Source: an uncultured Clostridium sp.
Lineage (GTDB): Bacteria; Bacillota; Clostridia; TANB77; CAG-508
Reading direction: 5' to 3'
Assembly (NCBI GenBank): GCA_945865665.1
Contig: CAMBEE010000013.1
Coordinates: 1 to 39,824 of the forward strand
Length of the DNA stretch: 39,824 nucleotides
Every line of letters begins with the position of its first letter. Positions within the stretch are counted from its first letter, which is position 1. Below, in pieces: positions 7,465-16,743 of this stretch. The translations under genes were made by a program, and so were the position numbers. A model generated the notes under the pieces. That model had not been told where the DNA came from. It did not search any database and saw only the letters and a list, made by a program, of their open reading frames with translations.

Positions 7465-8598
7465 TATTTCAAACAATTTTATAATTTTATAATTTTTCTA
7501 TTTCTTCTTTTGTTAGACCTGTTGCATGAATTATCACATTAATATCTATTTTTTTTTGTAATAATTTTCTTGCTACATTTTCTTTCTCTTCTTTTTTTCC
7601 TTTTTCTCTTCCGTTTAATTTCTCCTTCTTTAATTCCTTCTTCTCTTCCCTCTTTTATTCCTTTATAATACCCTGCATCTTCTGTTGCTTTTTGGTCCAT
7701 TATATATTTTTCTCTTAATTCTGCTAAATATCTTTCATGCTCATCACTACTTATTTTTTCTAATTCTTTTTGTGCTTTTTTTATTGCTGCATTTTCATCC
7801 ATATTTACCACCTCTGGATTTTCTATAAATTTTAACCATGAGTCCACTTGTTTCTTTTTATTTTCTTTGTATTTTATGAACTTTGGTAACTCAATTATAT
7901 ACAATTCCATGACATCTGTCAATATAACTTGGCGGTATTCTTCCTCCCTTATTTGCCATTTTGTTTGATATTTGGGAATTTGTTTTAATGATTCTAATTC
8001 ATAATCTGTTATTAGTATTGCTATTGTTTTTTCTAATTTTGAATAATCTTTTCCTACTTTTATACTTTTACTAAATAATCTACTCCAGTAAAATAATAAT
8101 CTTCTCTCTATGTCGTTTTTATCTACTACTTGCATCTCTATATCACAATTAATATTACTGTCTATTTTTGCTTTGATATCTAAAATTCCTACTTTATCGT
8201 CAAATAAATCTTTTTCAAGTATCGTATTATTATCTAATTCTACATTTGTTATTTCTTTTCCGACTATTGAGCTTATTAATGAAGCAGTTATATCCTCATT
8301 TCCTATTTGCCCAAATATTCTTTTGAATACATAGTCATTTTTGGGGTTTAATAATTTTACTATGTTGCATTCCTTCTTTCTTTATTTATTAAATTTTTTT
8401 GAAACTTCGGCAGATTTGCCTTAATTTGAATTAATAAAATTTTGTTTGAAATATAATGTAATTATATTAACATAAAAAGTTAATTTATGCAATAGATTTT
8501 TTAAGTTTTTTTATTTGTTTTTTTATTTGTTTTTTTATTTAAAATAAATAAATAATATTATATACAAAAAATTAATATATTTTCTAATATATAATATT
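7415..8598. mobile_element. 1.18-kb unit bounded by 20-bp perfect inverted repeats around the Rpn pseudogene
   Basis: AATATTATATATTAGAAAAT at 7415-7434 is exactly repeated in inverse orientation at 8579-8598. Each end also lies in its own hairpin (7411-7464; 8551-8564 with 8589-8602). The unit contains only the Rpn-family pseudogene and AT-rich flanks. It may be a remnant mobile cassette, or the hairpins may simply be terminators of similar sequence. I found no convincing target duplication. Confidence 0.35.
7487..8363 (-). pseudogene. Rpn-family recombination-promoting nuclease/putative transposase (PD-(D/E)XK), decayed
   Basis: Reading minus from 8361-8363, the frame gives VKLLNPKNDYVFKRIFG, the standard N-terminus of Rpn (YhgA-like) nucleases. 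It then gives DIKAKIDSNINCDIEMQVVD (PD-(D/E)XK core, Asp and Glu-Met-Gln) and the usual long helical tail. Two lesions are visible. The codon at the expected start, seven bases after AAGGA, is ATA, and no in-frame ATG occurs until 8135. After EGIKEGEIK, near 7617, the frame shifts by one base. The proper ending (NVARKLL...ATGLTKEEIEKL, stop at 7487) is in the other frame, while the unshifted frame runs into a Lys/Arg-rich tail ending at 7539. Rpn proteins are RecA-independent recombination nucleases. Function here is probably lost. Confidence 0.85.
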
Positions 8599-8623
8599 AT
8601 TTATATTTTTAAAAATCACAAAA
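8364..8623. other. AT-rich intergenic region with T-rich short repeats
   Basis: No gene seen. A candidate promoter for the Rpn pseudogene lies on minus (TTGCAT, 17 bases, TAATAT, about 8470-8500). TTTTTTTATTTG-like units recur around 8510-8540. The 14-bp hairpin at 8551-8602 lies just downstream of the ABC permease stop. Confidence 0.4.
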
Positions 8624-10315
8624 TTAATTATTTATTTTCTTAAAAAATTTATTAATATTAATTTTAATAATTTTATTAAATAATAAAATAAAAATAAATA
8701 AAATTAAAATAATTAATAAACAAGAATAAATTAATTTAATATCATTTAATACCTTATAAAAATACACCAAAATTAGAATACTAATAACACTAAAACCATA
8801 TTGAAAAATTTTATTATTACTCTTCGTAGCCTCATAATCTGACTTCCAATTTAAATTAGGGCGCCATAAATCAACTAAAACCATTAATTCACTATTAATA
8901 ATATTAAATAAATTAGAAATAATAAAAATTAAAAATAAATAAATTAAATCAAATTTAGGTAAAATAATTTTTATTAAAATTAAAATAAATAAAATTAAAA
9001 TATTATTAATAATTATTTGTGGCACACTTTTATAAATAAATTGTTTATAAAAATCCACTGGTATAAATTTTAAATAATTAGCATTTTTCCCTTCTCTAGA
9101 TATTGCAGTTATAGAAATATTTGATATTGAAAATATTAACTGAATAACCGCAATTACCACACATACCACACTTAAATCAACCGAAAATTCAATTTTTTCT
9201 CCAATTAAATTAGAATTTAAAATTAATTGTAAATTAGGCAATGTAGTTATTACTATAATTGTAAGAGAAATTATCAAAATATAAATAGGCAAAATACATT
9301 GCATAAAAAATATTGGATTTTTAAATAATAATTTAAATTCTTTTTTAATATATGATTTTTTAATATTTAATTTTTTTGATTTTTTTTCTATTATATTTTT
9401 TTTATTTTTATTTAAATAATAATTATTATTATTTTTTAAAATATTTTTTAAATAATATTTTTTCCCAACAAAAATAAATAAAATAAAAAATAAAAAATCA
9501 ATAAAAATAATTTTTAATAAATTAAAAATTGAATTTAATTTATTATAATTATTTAAAAAATTAATTGTTGGATTTAATTCCAAAAAATAATTATAAATAT
9601 TTTTTAATTTATCATAAAATCCACTAAATATTTGTACTAATTCTTCCTGACTTAAATTTTCATTATTTTGTGTTTTATTAATAAAAACACTACCAATTTT
9701 AAATTCTACCCAAAATACAAATGCAATAAATATTATTGTAATTATTATTTGGAAAATATCCTTATTTTTTATTAATTTAGATAATTTCATAAATAACATT
9801 GTTATTATACTTACAAATAATGCTGGCAAAATTGGAAAAATTAATAAAATTAAAACTAAATATAAATAATATATTATTCCAGCATATGTAAAAATTCCAT
9901 AAATAATTAATGGAAACAGCACAAAAATAATTTCCGAAAAATATAAATTAATTACTAATGTATTAAATTTTGAAATTAATAATTCTTCAGTTTTTATTGG
10001 CAAAGGCAGTAAAAATTCTAAATCTCGTGAAAAAAAATATACATTTGTACTTGCCAATATTACTTGGAAAATCATTATTATCATTATTATTAAAAAGAAA
10101 AAGTTTAAAAATAATGTAGGTTGTCCAATTTTTACTAATTCATCCACTATCATATAACTCAAATACGATAATGCTACCATAACAATTACCAAAAACCAAA
10201 TAAAAATTGATTTTTTATTAATTTTATTTGTTTTTGGATCGATTATATATGGATTTTGAAAAGAATTTAAAAAAAGAATTTTTGTTAAATTAAATATATT
10301 TTTTATTTTACTCAT
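8624..10315 (-). CDS. ABC-2 type exporter permease
   Basis: A 563-residue polytopic membrane protein with about 10-12 hydrophobic segments spread over the length. A short cytoplasmic N-terminus and a cytoplasmic loop near residues 95-115 (SRDLEFLLPLPIKTEELLISK) are typical of large ABC-2 permeases of Firmicutes. A middle low-complexity Lys/Asn stretch follows near residues 290-320. It overlaps the upstream ATPase gene by 8 bases, so the two are translationally coupled and form one transporter. Substrate is unknown. Families of this shape export peptides, antibiotics or lipids. GGAG precedes the ATG by about 10 bases. Confidence 0.8.
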   Translation of the reverse strand: MSKIKNIFNLTKILFLNSFQNPYIIDPKTNKINKKSIFIWFLVIVMVALSYLSYMIVDELVKIGQPTLFLNFFFLIIMIIMIFQVILASTNVYFFSRDLEFLLPLPIKTEELLISKFNTLVINLYFSEIIFVLFPLIIYGIFTYAGIIYYLYLVLILLIFPILPALFVSIITMLFMKLSKLIKNKDIFQIIITIIFIAFVFWVEFKIGSVFINKTQNNENLSQEELVQIFSGFYDKLKNIYNYFLELNPTINFLNNYNKLNSIFNLLKIIFIDFLFFILFIFVGKKYYLKNILKNNNNYYLNKNKKNIIEKKSKKLNIKKSYIKKEFKLLFKNPIFFMQCILPIYILIISLTIIVITTLPNLQLILNSNLIGEKIEFSVDLSVVCVVIAVIQLIFSISNISITAISREGKNANYLKFIPVDFYKQFIYKSVPQIIINNILILFILILIKIILPKFDLIYLFLIFIISNLFNIINSELMVLVDLWRPNLNWKSDYEATKSNNKIFQYGFSVISILILVYFYKVLNDIKLIYSCLLIILILFIFILLFNKIIKININKFFKKINN

Positions 10316-11033
10316 TTTCTACAATCTCCATAAATAATTCTTCCAATGATTTATTTTCTTTTAATTCTTTTTTCAAATCTTCATATGTTCCTACAAATAA
10401 TAATTTTCCTTTATCTATAATACCTATTCTATCACATAATCTTTCTGCCACGTCCAAAATATGCGTTGAGAAAAATACTGTATTCTTTTGATTCGCATGT
10501 TCTCTCATCATATTTTTTAGTTCAAATGAAGATTTTGGATCAAGTCCGGTCATTGGTTCATCCAATATCCAGTTTTTAGGATTATGCAATAATACTCCAA
10601 TTATTATTAATTTTTGTCTCATTCCATGAGAATAACTTTCTATTTTGTTATTTAATACATTATTTATTTCAAATTTTTCCGATAATTCTTTTATTCTTTT
10701 AACTCTATCTTGTGTTGATACTTCATATATGTCTGCCATAAAATTTAAGTATTCAATGCCTTTTAGTTTTAAAAATACATCTGGATTATCTGGTACAAAT
10801 CCTATTTGTTTTTTAGCCTCTATTGGCTCTTTTTTTATGCTTTTGCCGTCTATCAAAATGTCTCCTTCGTCTATTTCTAATATTCCTGTTATCATTTTTA
10901 TTGTGGTAGTTTTTCCGGCTCCATTTGGTCCTAGAAATCCAAATATTTCCCCGTCTTTTATTTCTAAATTAACATCGTTTATTACTTTTTTATTTTTCTT
11001 GTATTTTTTTGATATGTTTTTTATTTCTATCAT
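10308..11033 (-). CDS. ABC transporter ATP-binding protein
   Basis: A 241-residue nucleotide-binding subunit. It has Walker A GPNGAGKTT near residue 36, signature YSHGMRQK near 135, Walker B WILDEP near 155 with the D-loop TGLDP, and switch His in STHIL. It should energise the permease encoded immediately downstream. I chose the ATG at 11033 because AAGGAG is 8 bases upstream; an ATG two codons earlier is only 2 bases from it. No other transporter subunit is adjacent. Confidence 0.9.
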   Translation of the reverse strand: MIEIKNISKKYKKNKKVINDVNLEIKDGEIFGFLGPNGAGKTTTIKMITGILEIDEGDILIDGKSIKKEPIEAKKQIGFVPDNPDVFLKLKGIEYLNFMADIYEVSTQDRVKRIKELSEKFEINNVLNNKIESYSHGMRQKLIIIGVLLHNPKNWILDEPMTGLDPKSSFELKNMMREHANQKNTVFFSTHILDVAERLCDRIGIIDKGKLLFVGTYEDLKKELKENKSLEELFMEIVENE

Positions 11034-11070
11034 TGGCATCACTCCTTATTCATATTCTAACATAGCAAAA

Positions 11071-11110
11071 ATAAAAATACAATAAATCATATAATTTATT
11101 GCATTTTTAC
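11071..11110 (-). terminator. Terminator at the end of the T4SS-like operon
   Basis: Stem 11073-11087 with 11094-11108: 14 Watson-Crick pairs plus one position that is a G-U pair in the minus-strand RNA, with a 6-base loop. A T-rich tract follows on minus. It lies between the last gene of the T4SS-like cluster (stop at 11161) and the ABC ATPase gene, separating the two units. Confidence 0.6.
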
Positions 11111-11160
11111 TAAAAAAATTTTTATATATAACATTTTAACTATAACTAAATTAATATTCA

Positions 11161-12327
11161 TTATTCCATTTCAAATGATATTTCAAAATCTGCATTATCA
11201 TTCAATTTCATAATTAAATTAATATTTCTTAATTCTCCAGCAGAACTAAGTCCCTCTTTATAATTAACATTAACTAAATAAAATGTTCCTTTATTTTCTG
11301 AAGTTATATTTCCTACATAATTATAATCAAAAAATCTTTCATTAATAAATTTTTCAAAATCAGTATAATTACTAAAATAATTATTTTTAAATTCACTATT
11401 TAAATAATTATCATATATATCTTTATATTCTTTATTGTTTAACATTTTAAACAATTTATCAACATTTGTTGTGATTTTTATCTTATCAGATGAACTATTA
11501 TATTTTTCATTAAACTCTTCTGAATTAATAGTATAATTATCTAATAACATTGAAAAATCCATAATTCCTTTTTCCTTAATTATATAATAATTATTATTGT
11601 TATCCTCAATTGTATACTGCTTATATTCAGATAAATTATCAATAGAATACTTTGTCGCATTTAAATTAATAATATTATTTCTATTATTATTTATATATTC
11701 TTTAAAACTATTGATATCTGCAAATTTTTTATTCTTATAATCTTCATCTAAATAATTATTATAAAATAACTCAGGATTTGATAAAGCTATTTTTTTGTAA
11801 TAGTCCATATATGTTCTAATAATATATTCGTCATTTACACTTAAATATGAATATTTATTGTTTGGTTCTAATTTTTCTTTATCATCTACTAGTTCTATAT
11901 CATCTAGACTATCATATTTCCCATCTAATAATTTTACTGAATATATTTTATTAAATGAATCTAATTTAACTAAATAATAAACATATTGACAATTTTCATA
12001 ATTTTTATCCATTACAATGCCATATACAGAATACAAATCTAAATCTGTGCCTTCTTTCCAATTCATTTTTAATGGAACAAAATAATTATTATCTCCTATT
12101 GATTCAAAAATACATCCAGCAACAGTAAAAAATTTTTCGTTATCAGTTACTTTTAAAATTTCATCTGTGTTGTTTTCTTCAGAATCATTATTATTCATAG
12201 ACATATTTACATTCGTAGTTTTATTTTTCCCCTTACTAACCAAAAATAAAATAGATATAATGATAATAATAATTATCATTATTAAAATTAATAATAACCT
12301 AACTCCTTTTATAAAATCATTATTCAT
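11161..12327 (-). CDS. Membrane-anchored protein of the T4SS-like cluster, possibly with NTF2-like repeats
   Basis: A 388-residue protein with a cytoplasmic N-terminus, one transmembrane helix at about residues 11-31, a Ser/Asn-rich linker and a long extracytoplasmic region. Two segments look alike. About residues 165-275 (PELFYNNYLDEDYKNKKFADINSF...) and about 285-388 (KEYKDIYDNYLNSEFKNNYFSNYTDF...) share a helix-rich start, then FxxINSF/YTDF, then beta-strands. This pattern suggests tandem NTF2-like folds, as in TcpC/VirB8-type proteins of Gram-positive T4SS, but this is tentative. The gene is last in the cluster, with AAGGAG 7 bases before the ATG. I do not recognise a named family. Confidence 0.6.
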   Translation of the reverse strand: MNNDFIKGVRLLLILIMIIIIIIISILFLVSKGKNKTTNVNMSMNNNDSEENNTDEILKVTDNEKFFTVAGCIFESIGDNNYFVPLKMNWKEGTDLDLYSVYGIVMDKNYENCQYVYYLVKLDSFNKIYSVKLLDGKYDSLDDIELVDDKEKLEPNNKYSYLSVNDEYIIRTYMDYYKKIALSNPELFYNNYLDEDYKNKKFADINSFKEYINNNRNNIINLNATKYSIDNLSEYKQYTIEDNNNNYYIIKEKGIMDFSMLLDNYTINSEEFNEKYNSSSDKIKITTNVDKLFKMLNNKEYKDIYDNYLNSEFKNNYFSNYTDFEKFINERFFDYNYVGNITSENKGTFYLVNVNYKEGLSSAGELRNINLIMKLNDNADFEISFEME

Positions 12328-12341
12328 GAATATTCTCCTTT

Positions 12342-12758
12342 TTAATACACAATAAACTCACATACTTCAGTTTGTAAATTTACTTTAGCTATTAATCTAG
12401 ATTCCCTTGAATCATTCAATTTAAATTTAATAGTAATTATATTATCGTCTAATTCATAACTTATATACCTAGCTTCACTACAATCTACATTTCCATTTTT
12501 ATATAAAAATTCTTTCATACTATTCTTAAATTTAGAAATATCTTTAATATTATTAATAACTTCTTCATTCATATTTACAATACTAAAATTAAAATTACTC
12601 AAGTGATCAGAATTAAATTCTTCACCTCCTTCTGATACACTTGAAATATCAGTTACTTCATTTTTTTGTTTTTCACTTTTAATACTAAATATTATTAATG
12701 CTACAATAACAATAATTAATATAATTGCTAATAATGTATATAAAATTTTATTGTTCAT
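12342..12758 (-). CDS. Small single-pass membrane protein of the T4SS-like cluster
   Basis: A 138-residue protein. A transmembrane helix at about residues 5-25 is followed by a Ser/Glu-rich linker and a small mixed alpha/beta domain of about 85 residues with one Cys near residue 95 and another near 132. It could be an extracytoplasmic assembly or pilus-associated factor. I chose the ATG at 12758, which has AAGAGA 6 bases upstream; an ATG two codons earlier lacks a spaced site. It lies 14 bases upstream of the 388-residue gene and 59 bases downstream of the hydrolase start region, so it is probably co-transcribed with both. No family recognised. Confidence 0.6.
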   Translation of the reverse strand: MNNKILYTLLAIILIIVIVALIIFSIKSEKQKNEVTDISSVSEGGEEFNSDHLSNFNFSIVNMNEEVINNIKDISKFKNSMKEFLYKNGNVDCSEARYISYELDDNIITIKFKLNDSRESRLIAKVNLQTEVCEFIVY

Positions 12759-12823
12759 AACCATCTCTTATAATCAATTAATTAGAAATATTAAAATTTC
12801 TAATTAATTGACTTCCTTTCCTC

Positions 12824-15736
12824 TTAATTAAAAATCCAATAATTCTTTGCAGCTTGATTAATCTCTGATGATGTAAAAGTTCTATTGTTATATCCTTTAG
12901 TTACAGCATTATTTTTATTTGGATCTTTTACAGTAATATTACCACTCGAATCTATTCCAGACAAAACAATATAATGTCCTCCTGAAGTAAATAATCCAGG
13001 TGCCTGAGAAGAGATTACATATTTGCCCTGTTGTAAAGCAGTAATTGCATCATTTATACTACTTGTTTGATTTACTGTAACACCTAGTCCAAAATGTGAT
13101 GCAGCAGCTGCAAAATAACTCCAGCTAGTACCACTACCACTTACATAATAACTATTTCCACACCATGCAACAGCATCCGCAGGTGTTATAGTTTTTCCTG
13201 TTAATGTAGACGCAATCATTGCAAAAGATGTTGGTCCACATCCACATTTAGCCAAATTACTAGAACCATATGGTACGTCAGCATAATCACCTTGATAATA
13301 TTGTACAAATGAACCCGAAGTTAATGAACTTACAGTAATTCCAGCAGCATTATAAAAATTATTTATATATGATAATGTATTCTTTACCCAATCATCACCT
13401 TGAGTAGGATACGCTGGACTATTAGGACAATAAACATGTCCAATGTCTGAAACAGTATACTTTCCTTGAGTAAAATAATAACTACCATTAGCTATATTGC
13501 TACCAAAATTGTCAACAGATGCCCCTACTGAGCTATAAATTTTATAATGACTTGTACCTTCTCCATTATATACTAATCCATATACAGAGTCCTTTCCAGC
13601 CTTTATATTAAACCAGTTATTCCAACAAGTTCCAATAGTCGCTCCAACAGAATTTGAAGAAGTTGCTGTTTTTATAGCATTTCCAGCTGTTCCTGCACCA
13701 GTTTCTGTTATTGAAACTGCTGCTGCAAAAAGAGCATTTACTTTATATTTATTCTGCATATCTAAAAACTCTTGTGCATGTTCTACTAACTTAGAAGAGT
13801 TTGAATATCCACTAAAAGCTTTCTTTAATGTTTCAACATCCTTTATAAAATTACTTTCATCATTTACATTAATATCTCCAGTTACAAAGCTACTCCAAGA
13901 ACCTCCAGATGCAGAACTAGCACCATACAAACTATCTAAAAAATTATCTTCAAATTTTCCATATTTATTAGTTTCTGTCACTTTATTAAATAAAAATTTT
14001 GTTAATTCCACCATATTTTTAGTATCTGGATTTATTTCTAATAATTCAAATAACCAGCTTGAGATTTCAGAAGTTAACATATATTTTGCATTACCGTGAT
14101 CTCCATCACACAAAATGCTAACAAAATTAAGTTCTCCATCACCTTTTTCAACTTTATAATTGCTTGTTGGCGTTTGTGCTACATATTTTTGTTCCTTAAC
14201 AGTATTAGTTGTTGTTTCTTTTCTATTTATTATATGTTTATATTTATTACACTCCACAAAAGATGCCTTAACAACAAGCAATTCTTCGACTGTAGAATCC
14301 GTACTCTCTGTTGAACCATTTGTTGATGAATATTTTAATAATCCAGATCCTTTTTTCGATGCTTCATTTACTGCACTGTCAAAAACAGAACCACCGCTAG
14401 TAAAATTTGTAGAACTACTACCACTACCAATTGTATCTTTTGGTTTATTTTTTTCAATATATTCTCTTGCTTTTCTAGCAAGTTCACTTGCATGTTCGTT
14501 ATTTAGCAACGCTGAATTATCATCTGAACTTCCAGAAGATTCATCATCTTTTACAAATTCCGTATCTTCTAAATCTTTAGAATTACTTTCATCAACAGTT
14601 GTTTCTGCGCTTTGATATGAATATTCTTTACTGTAATCTGTAATCCAAACATTAGCTTTCGTCATATCAACCATAGGAGTATTAGTCTCATATACTATTG
14701 TATGAGTAATTTTATATTCTGTTTCATCAGTTGAATAATCTGCATTCCCTTTTAAATTATAACTTTCAGGTTTTAATTCTTCAATTCTTTCTGGAGGCAT
14801 CCAATATCCCTTTCTAGGAATATTTTTTAATCCATTAGTATTTGAAATTGATACCTCTGCATATGTATCTGTTCTTATTTCTTTATTATAAGTGTATTCA
14901 TCAACGTTAGTTGTAGTTGTAATATTATCATAAACTGATATTACTATTTCACTGTTTTGTACTAAATCCGCTAACTCTAAGACAAAGTTTTTATCTTCCC
15001 CTACTACCAATAAAGACCATAAATATTGAAATGGCATTGTATATTTTTGAACAAAATTTTTATAATTTATTTTTTGTTCAGACACAATTTCTGTAACCTT
15101 TTTATAGCTTCCATCTCCATTTTTATCATCTTCATTTAATTCATCTGTTATCTCACCAACACTAAATTCATTATCATTTGATGTAACAGTATCCGTAGTT
15201 GTATTTACTGTTGCAATCACGACATTGCCATCACCATCCAATGAAAAATAATCAACAGCATTCGTATTATTATTTTGTACATAACCAGAAAATGTATCAT
15301 AATTTATATACGTCAAAAATTCAGATGTTCCATCTTTTTTATTTCTTTCAAATTTTATAATTCCATCTAGTTTGGCATCTTCGTTTCCAACTTTAGGATA
15401 TTGTGTTACAATTTCTGCATTCATTAATTTTTCCAATTCCTCAGGTTTATCTAAATAATTTTTTATATTATTATTTTTCTTTATCATTTCATCCCAAAGA
15501 TCTTGTGCACTACTATCTGTTGTAATGCCATTTTCACCGACACTAATTCCACTTGTATAAGTAGATGCTACAAATGGTGTACTTTCCCAATCATCTTCTT
15601 TATATGTTCCATCGTCTATAGTAATATAATAAACGCTTGAAGGTAATAATATTATTAATAAAATGACTATAATAAGAATTATAACTAAAATTCTTTTAAG
15701 TTTAAGTGTTTCAAATATTTTCTTTAAATTATCCAT
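12824..15736 (-). CDS. Bifunctional peptidoglycan hydrolase of the T4SS-like cluster (glucosaminidase-like + C39-like cysteine peptidase)
   Basis: A 970-residue protein with an N-terminal transmembrane helix at about 13-34, so the bulk is outside the membrane. Residues about 40-640 form a long Ser/Thr/Asp-rich stalk region without a recognised domain. About 640-800 is a lysozyme/glucosaminidase-like domain, with a candidate catalytic Glu in SITETG near 678 and the NWFNIKAG motif. About 808-970 is a C39-like papain-fold peptidase, with Cys in CGPTS near 833, His in GGHYIVL near 921 and Asp in KDPN near 938. Gram-positive conjugation machines carry a VirB1-like hydrolase that opens the wall. 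Those commonly pair a lytic domain with NlpC/P60 or CHAP, so the C39-like partner is notable. It could process a substrate as well as cut wall peptides. Confidence 0.82.
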   Translation of the reverse strand: MDNLKKIFETLKLKRILVIILIIVILLIILLPSSVYYITIDDGTYKEDDWESTPFVASTYTSGISVGENGITTDSSAQDLWDEMIKKNNNIKNYLDKPEELEKLMNAEIVTQYPKVGNEDAKLDGIIKFERNKKDGTSEFLTYINYDTFSGYVQNNNTNAVDYFSLDGDGNVVIATVNTTTDTVTSNDNEFSVGEITDELNEDDKNGDGSYKKVTEIVSEQKINYKNFVQKYTMPFQYLWSLLVVGEDKNFVLELADLVQNSEIVISVYDNITTTTNVDEYTYNKEIRTDTYAEVSISNTNGLKNIPRKGYWMPPERIEELKPESYNLKGNADYSTDETEYKITHTIVYETNTPMVDMTKANVWITDYSKEYSYQSAETTVDESNSKDLEDTEFVKDDESSGSSDDNSALLNNEHASELARKAREYIEKNKPKDTIGSGSSSTNFTSGGSVFDSAVNEASKKGSGLLKYSSTNGSTESTDSTVEELLVVKASFVECNKYKHIINRKETTTNTVKEQKYVAQTPTSNYKVEKGDGELNFVSILCDGDHGNAKYMLTSEISSWLFELLEINPDTKNMVELTKFLFNKVTETNKYGKFEDNFLDSLYGASSASGGSWSSFVTGDINVNDESNFIKDVETLKKAFSGYSNSSKLVEHAQEFLDMQNKYKVNALFAAAVSITETGAGTAGNAIKTATSSNSVGATIGTCWNNWFNIKAGKDSVYGLVYNGEGTSHYKIYSSVGASVDNFGSNIANGSYYFTQGKYTVSDIGHVYCPNSPAYPTQGDDWVKNTLSYINNFYNAAGITVSSLTSGSFVQYYQGDYADVPYGSSNLAKCGCGPTSFAMIASTLTGKTITPADAVAWCGNSYYVSGSGTSWSYFAAAASHFGLGVTVNQTSSINDAITALQQGKYVISSQAPGLFTSGGHYIVLSGIDSSGNITVKDPNKNNAVTKGYNNRTFTSSEINQAAKNYWIFN

Positions 15737-15755
15737 TTATTATTTTCCTTTTATA

Positions 15756-16718
15756 TTAAACATTAATTTCAAGTTTTTCAATATCATTATATTGTGACCT
15801 ATCTTCCATTTTACTGTAATCTTCATAATTAAGTATTACATTTGAAAAAACAATTTTCTTTATTGTTCTACTTGAAGAATATGAATTACCAAATTTTATT
15901 CTTATGGTATTTTTATATCCACTTTGTACCTTTAATTTTTCCTTTATTACTTCATTATTATAAAAATAATATTTCATCTTTTTACTATCCAATAAATACA
16001 CAGATTTTGTACTGTCACCTATATCAAGTAATACAGTATTATCTGTATTATTTTCAATCTGTATGTTATAAGTTTGATAATCCATATATGTATCTATGCT
16101 TTGGATTGTAAATTTAATATTTTCAGTTTCTGTAACTTTATTTACAGACTTTCTTCCAATATAGTTATTTATATTTATCTTATATGTTTTATCTTTTTCT
16201 ATTACTGTAATATAATCCTGTTTTGTTTCATTTTTATCTAATCTTCCAGTTGCCAAACTATCTTCCGTTATATTTACTTGATATGTATCTTCCATCCAAT
16301 TTTCAATTGTATATGATTTCTTTTTTCCTCCAAATGTATTGTCATAATATATTTTTTTAAAATCATCTATTGTTGGATACATTTCATCTTTACATTCATC
16401 TGTTAAAATATTATATGCCTCGTTTAAGTTCCCCTCATTGCAATAATTTAAAAATTTATTAATAATTTCCGAATCATTTTTTAGCCTTTCCTCTGACAAT
16501 TGTTTTCCAGATGTTAAAGATTGATCAGATAATATAGCATTATTTGATTTTTTCTCTATTTCAATACTATCTTTACTAGCATTTTTAGTAACTACTTTAT
16601 CATTATCTTTTGCAAAAAAATTAAATAATTGTAATAGCAAAAAGAGAAAGATTATAATTATAATAATTTTAAAAATTTTCCTTCTGTTTTGATTATAAAA
16701 TCGTATTAAATTATTCAT
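15756..16718 (-). CDS. Membrane-anchored protein, candidate VirB8/TcpC-like component
   Basis: A 320-residue protein. The cytoplasmic N-terminus (NNLIRFYNQNRRK) precedes a transmembrane helix at about 14-35. A linker rich in Lys and Ser is followed by a helical segment (about 85-125, NKFLNYCNEGNLNEAYNILTDECK) that opens an NTF2-like fold. A second beta-rich domain occupies about 190-320. Topology and position beside VirB6 and the hydrolase match VirB8/TcpC-like scaffold proteins of Gram-positive T4SS, but sequence similarity alone is not decisive. GAGGGGG lies before the ATG. Spacing to the hydrolase gene is 19 bases, so they are in one operon. Confidence 0.6.
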   Translation of the reverse strand: MNNLIRFYNQNRRKIFKIIIIIIFLFLLLQLFNFFAKDNDKVVTKNASKDSIEIEKKSNNAILSDQSLTSGKQLSEERLKNDSEIINKFLNYCNEGNLNEAYNILTDECKDEMYPTIDDFKKIYYDNTFGGKKKSYTIENWMEDTYQVNITEDSLATGRLDKNETKQDYITVIEKDKTYKININNYIGRKSVNKVTETENIKFTIQSIDTYMDYQTYNIQIENNTDNTVLLDIGDSTKSVYLLDSKKMKYYFYNNEVIKEKLKVQSGYKNTIRIKFGNSYSSSRTIKKIVFSNVILNYEDYSKMEDRSQYNDIEKLEINV

Positions 16719-16743
16719 AATTATATCCCCCTCTTATAATTTA

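Noticed and set aside
10645..11085. 146-codon plus-strand open frame opposite the ABC ATPase
   Set aside because: Antisense shadow of a gene with intact Walker motifs; no start signal or recognisable domain.
14160..14615. 151-codon plus-strand open frame opposite the wall hydrolase
   Set aside because: Shadow of the Ser/Asp-rich stalk region; no independent evidence.
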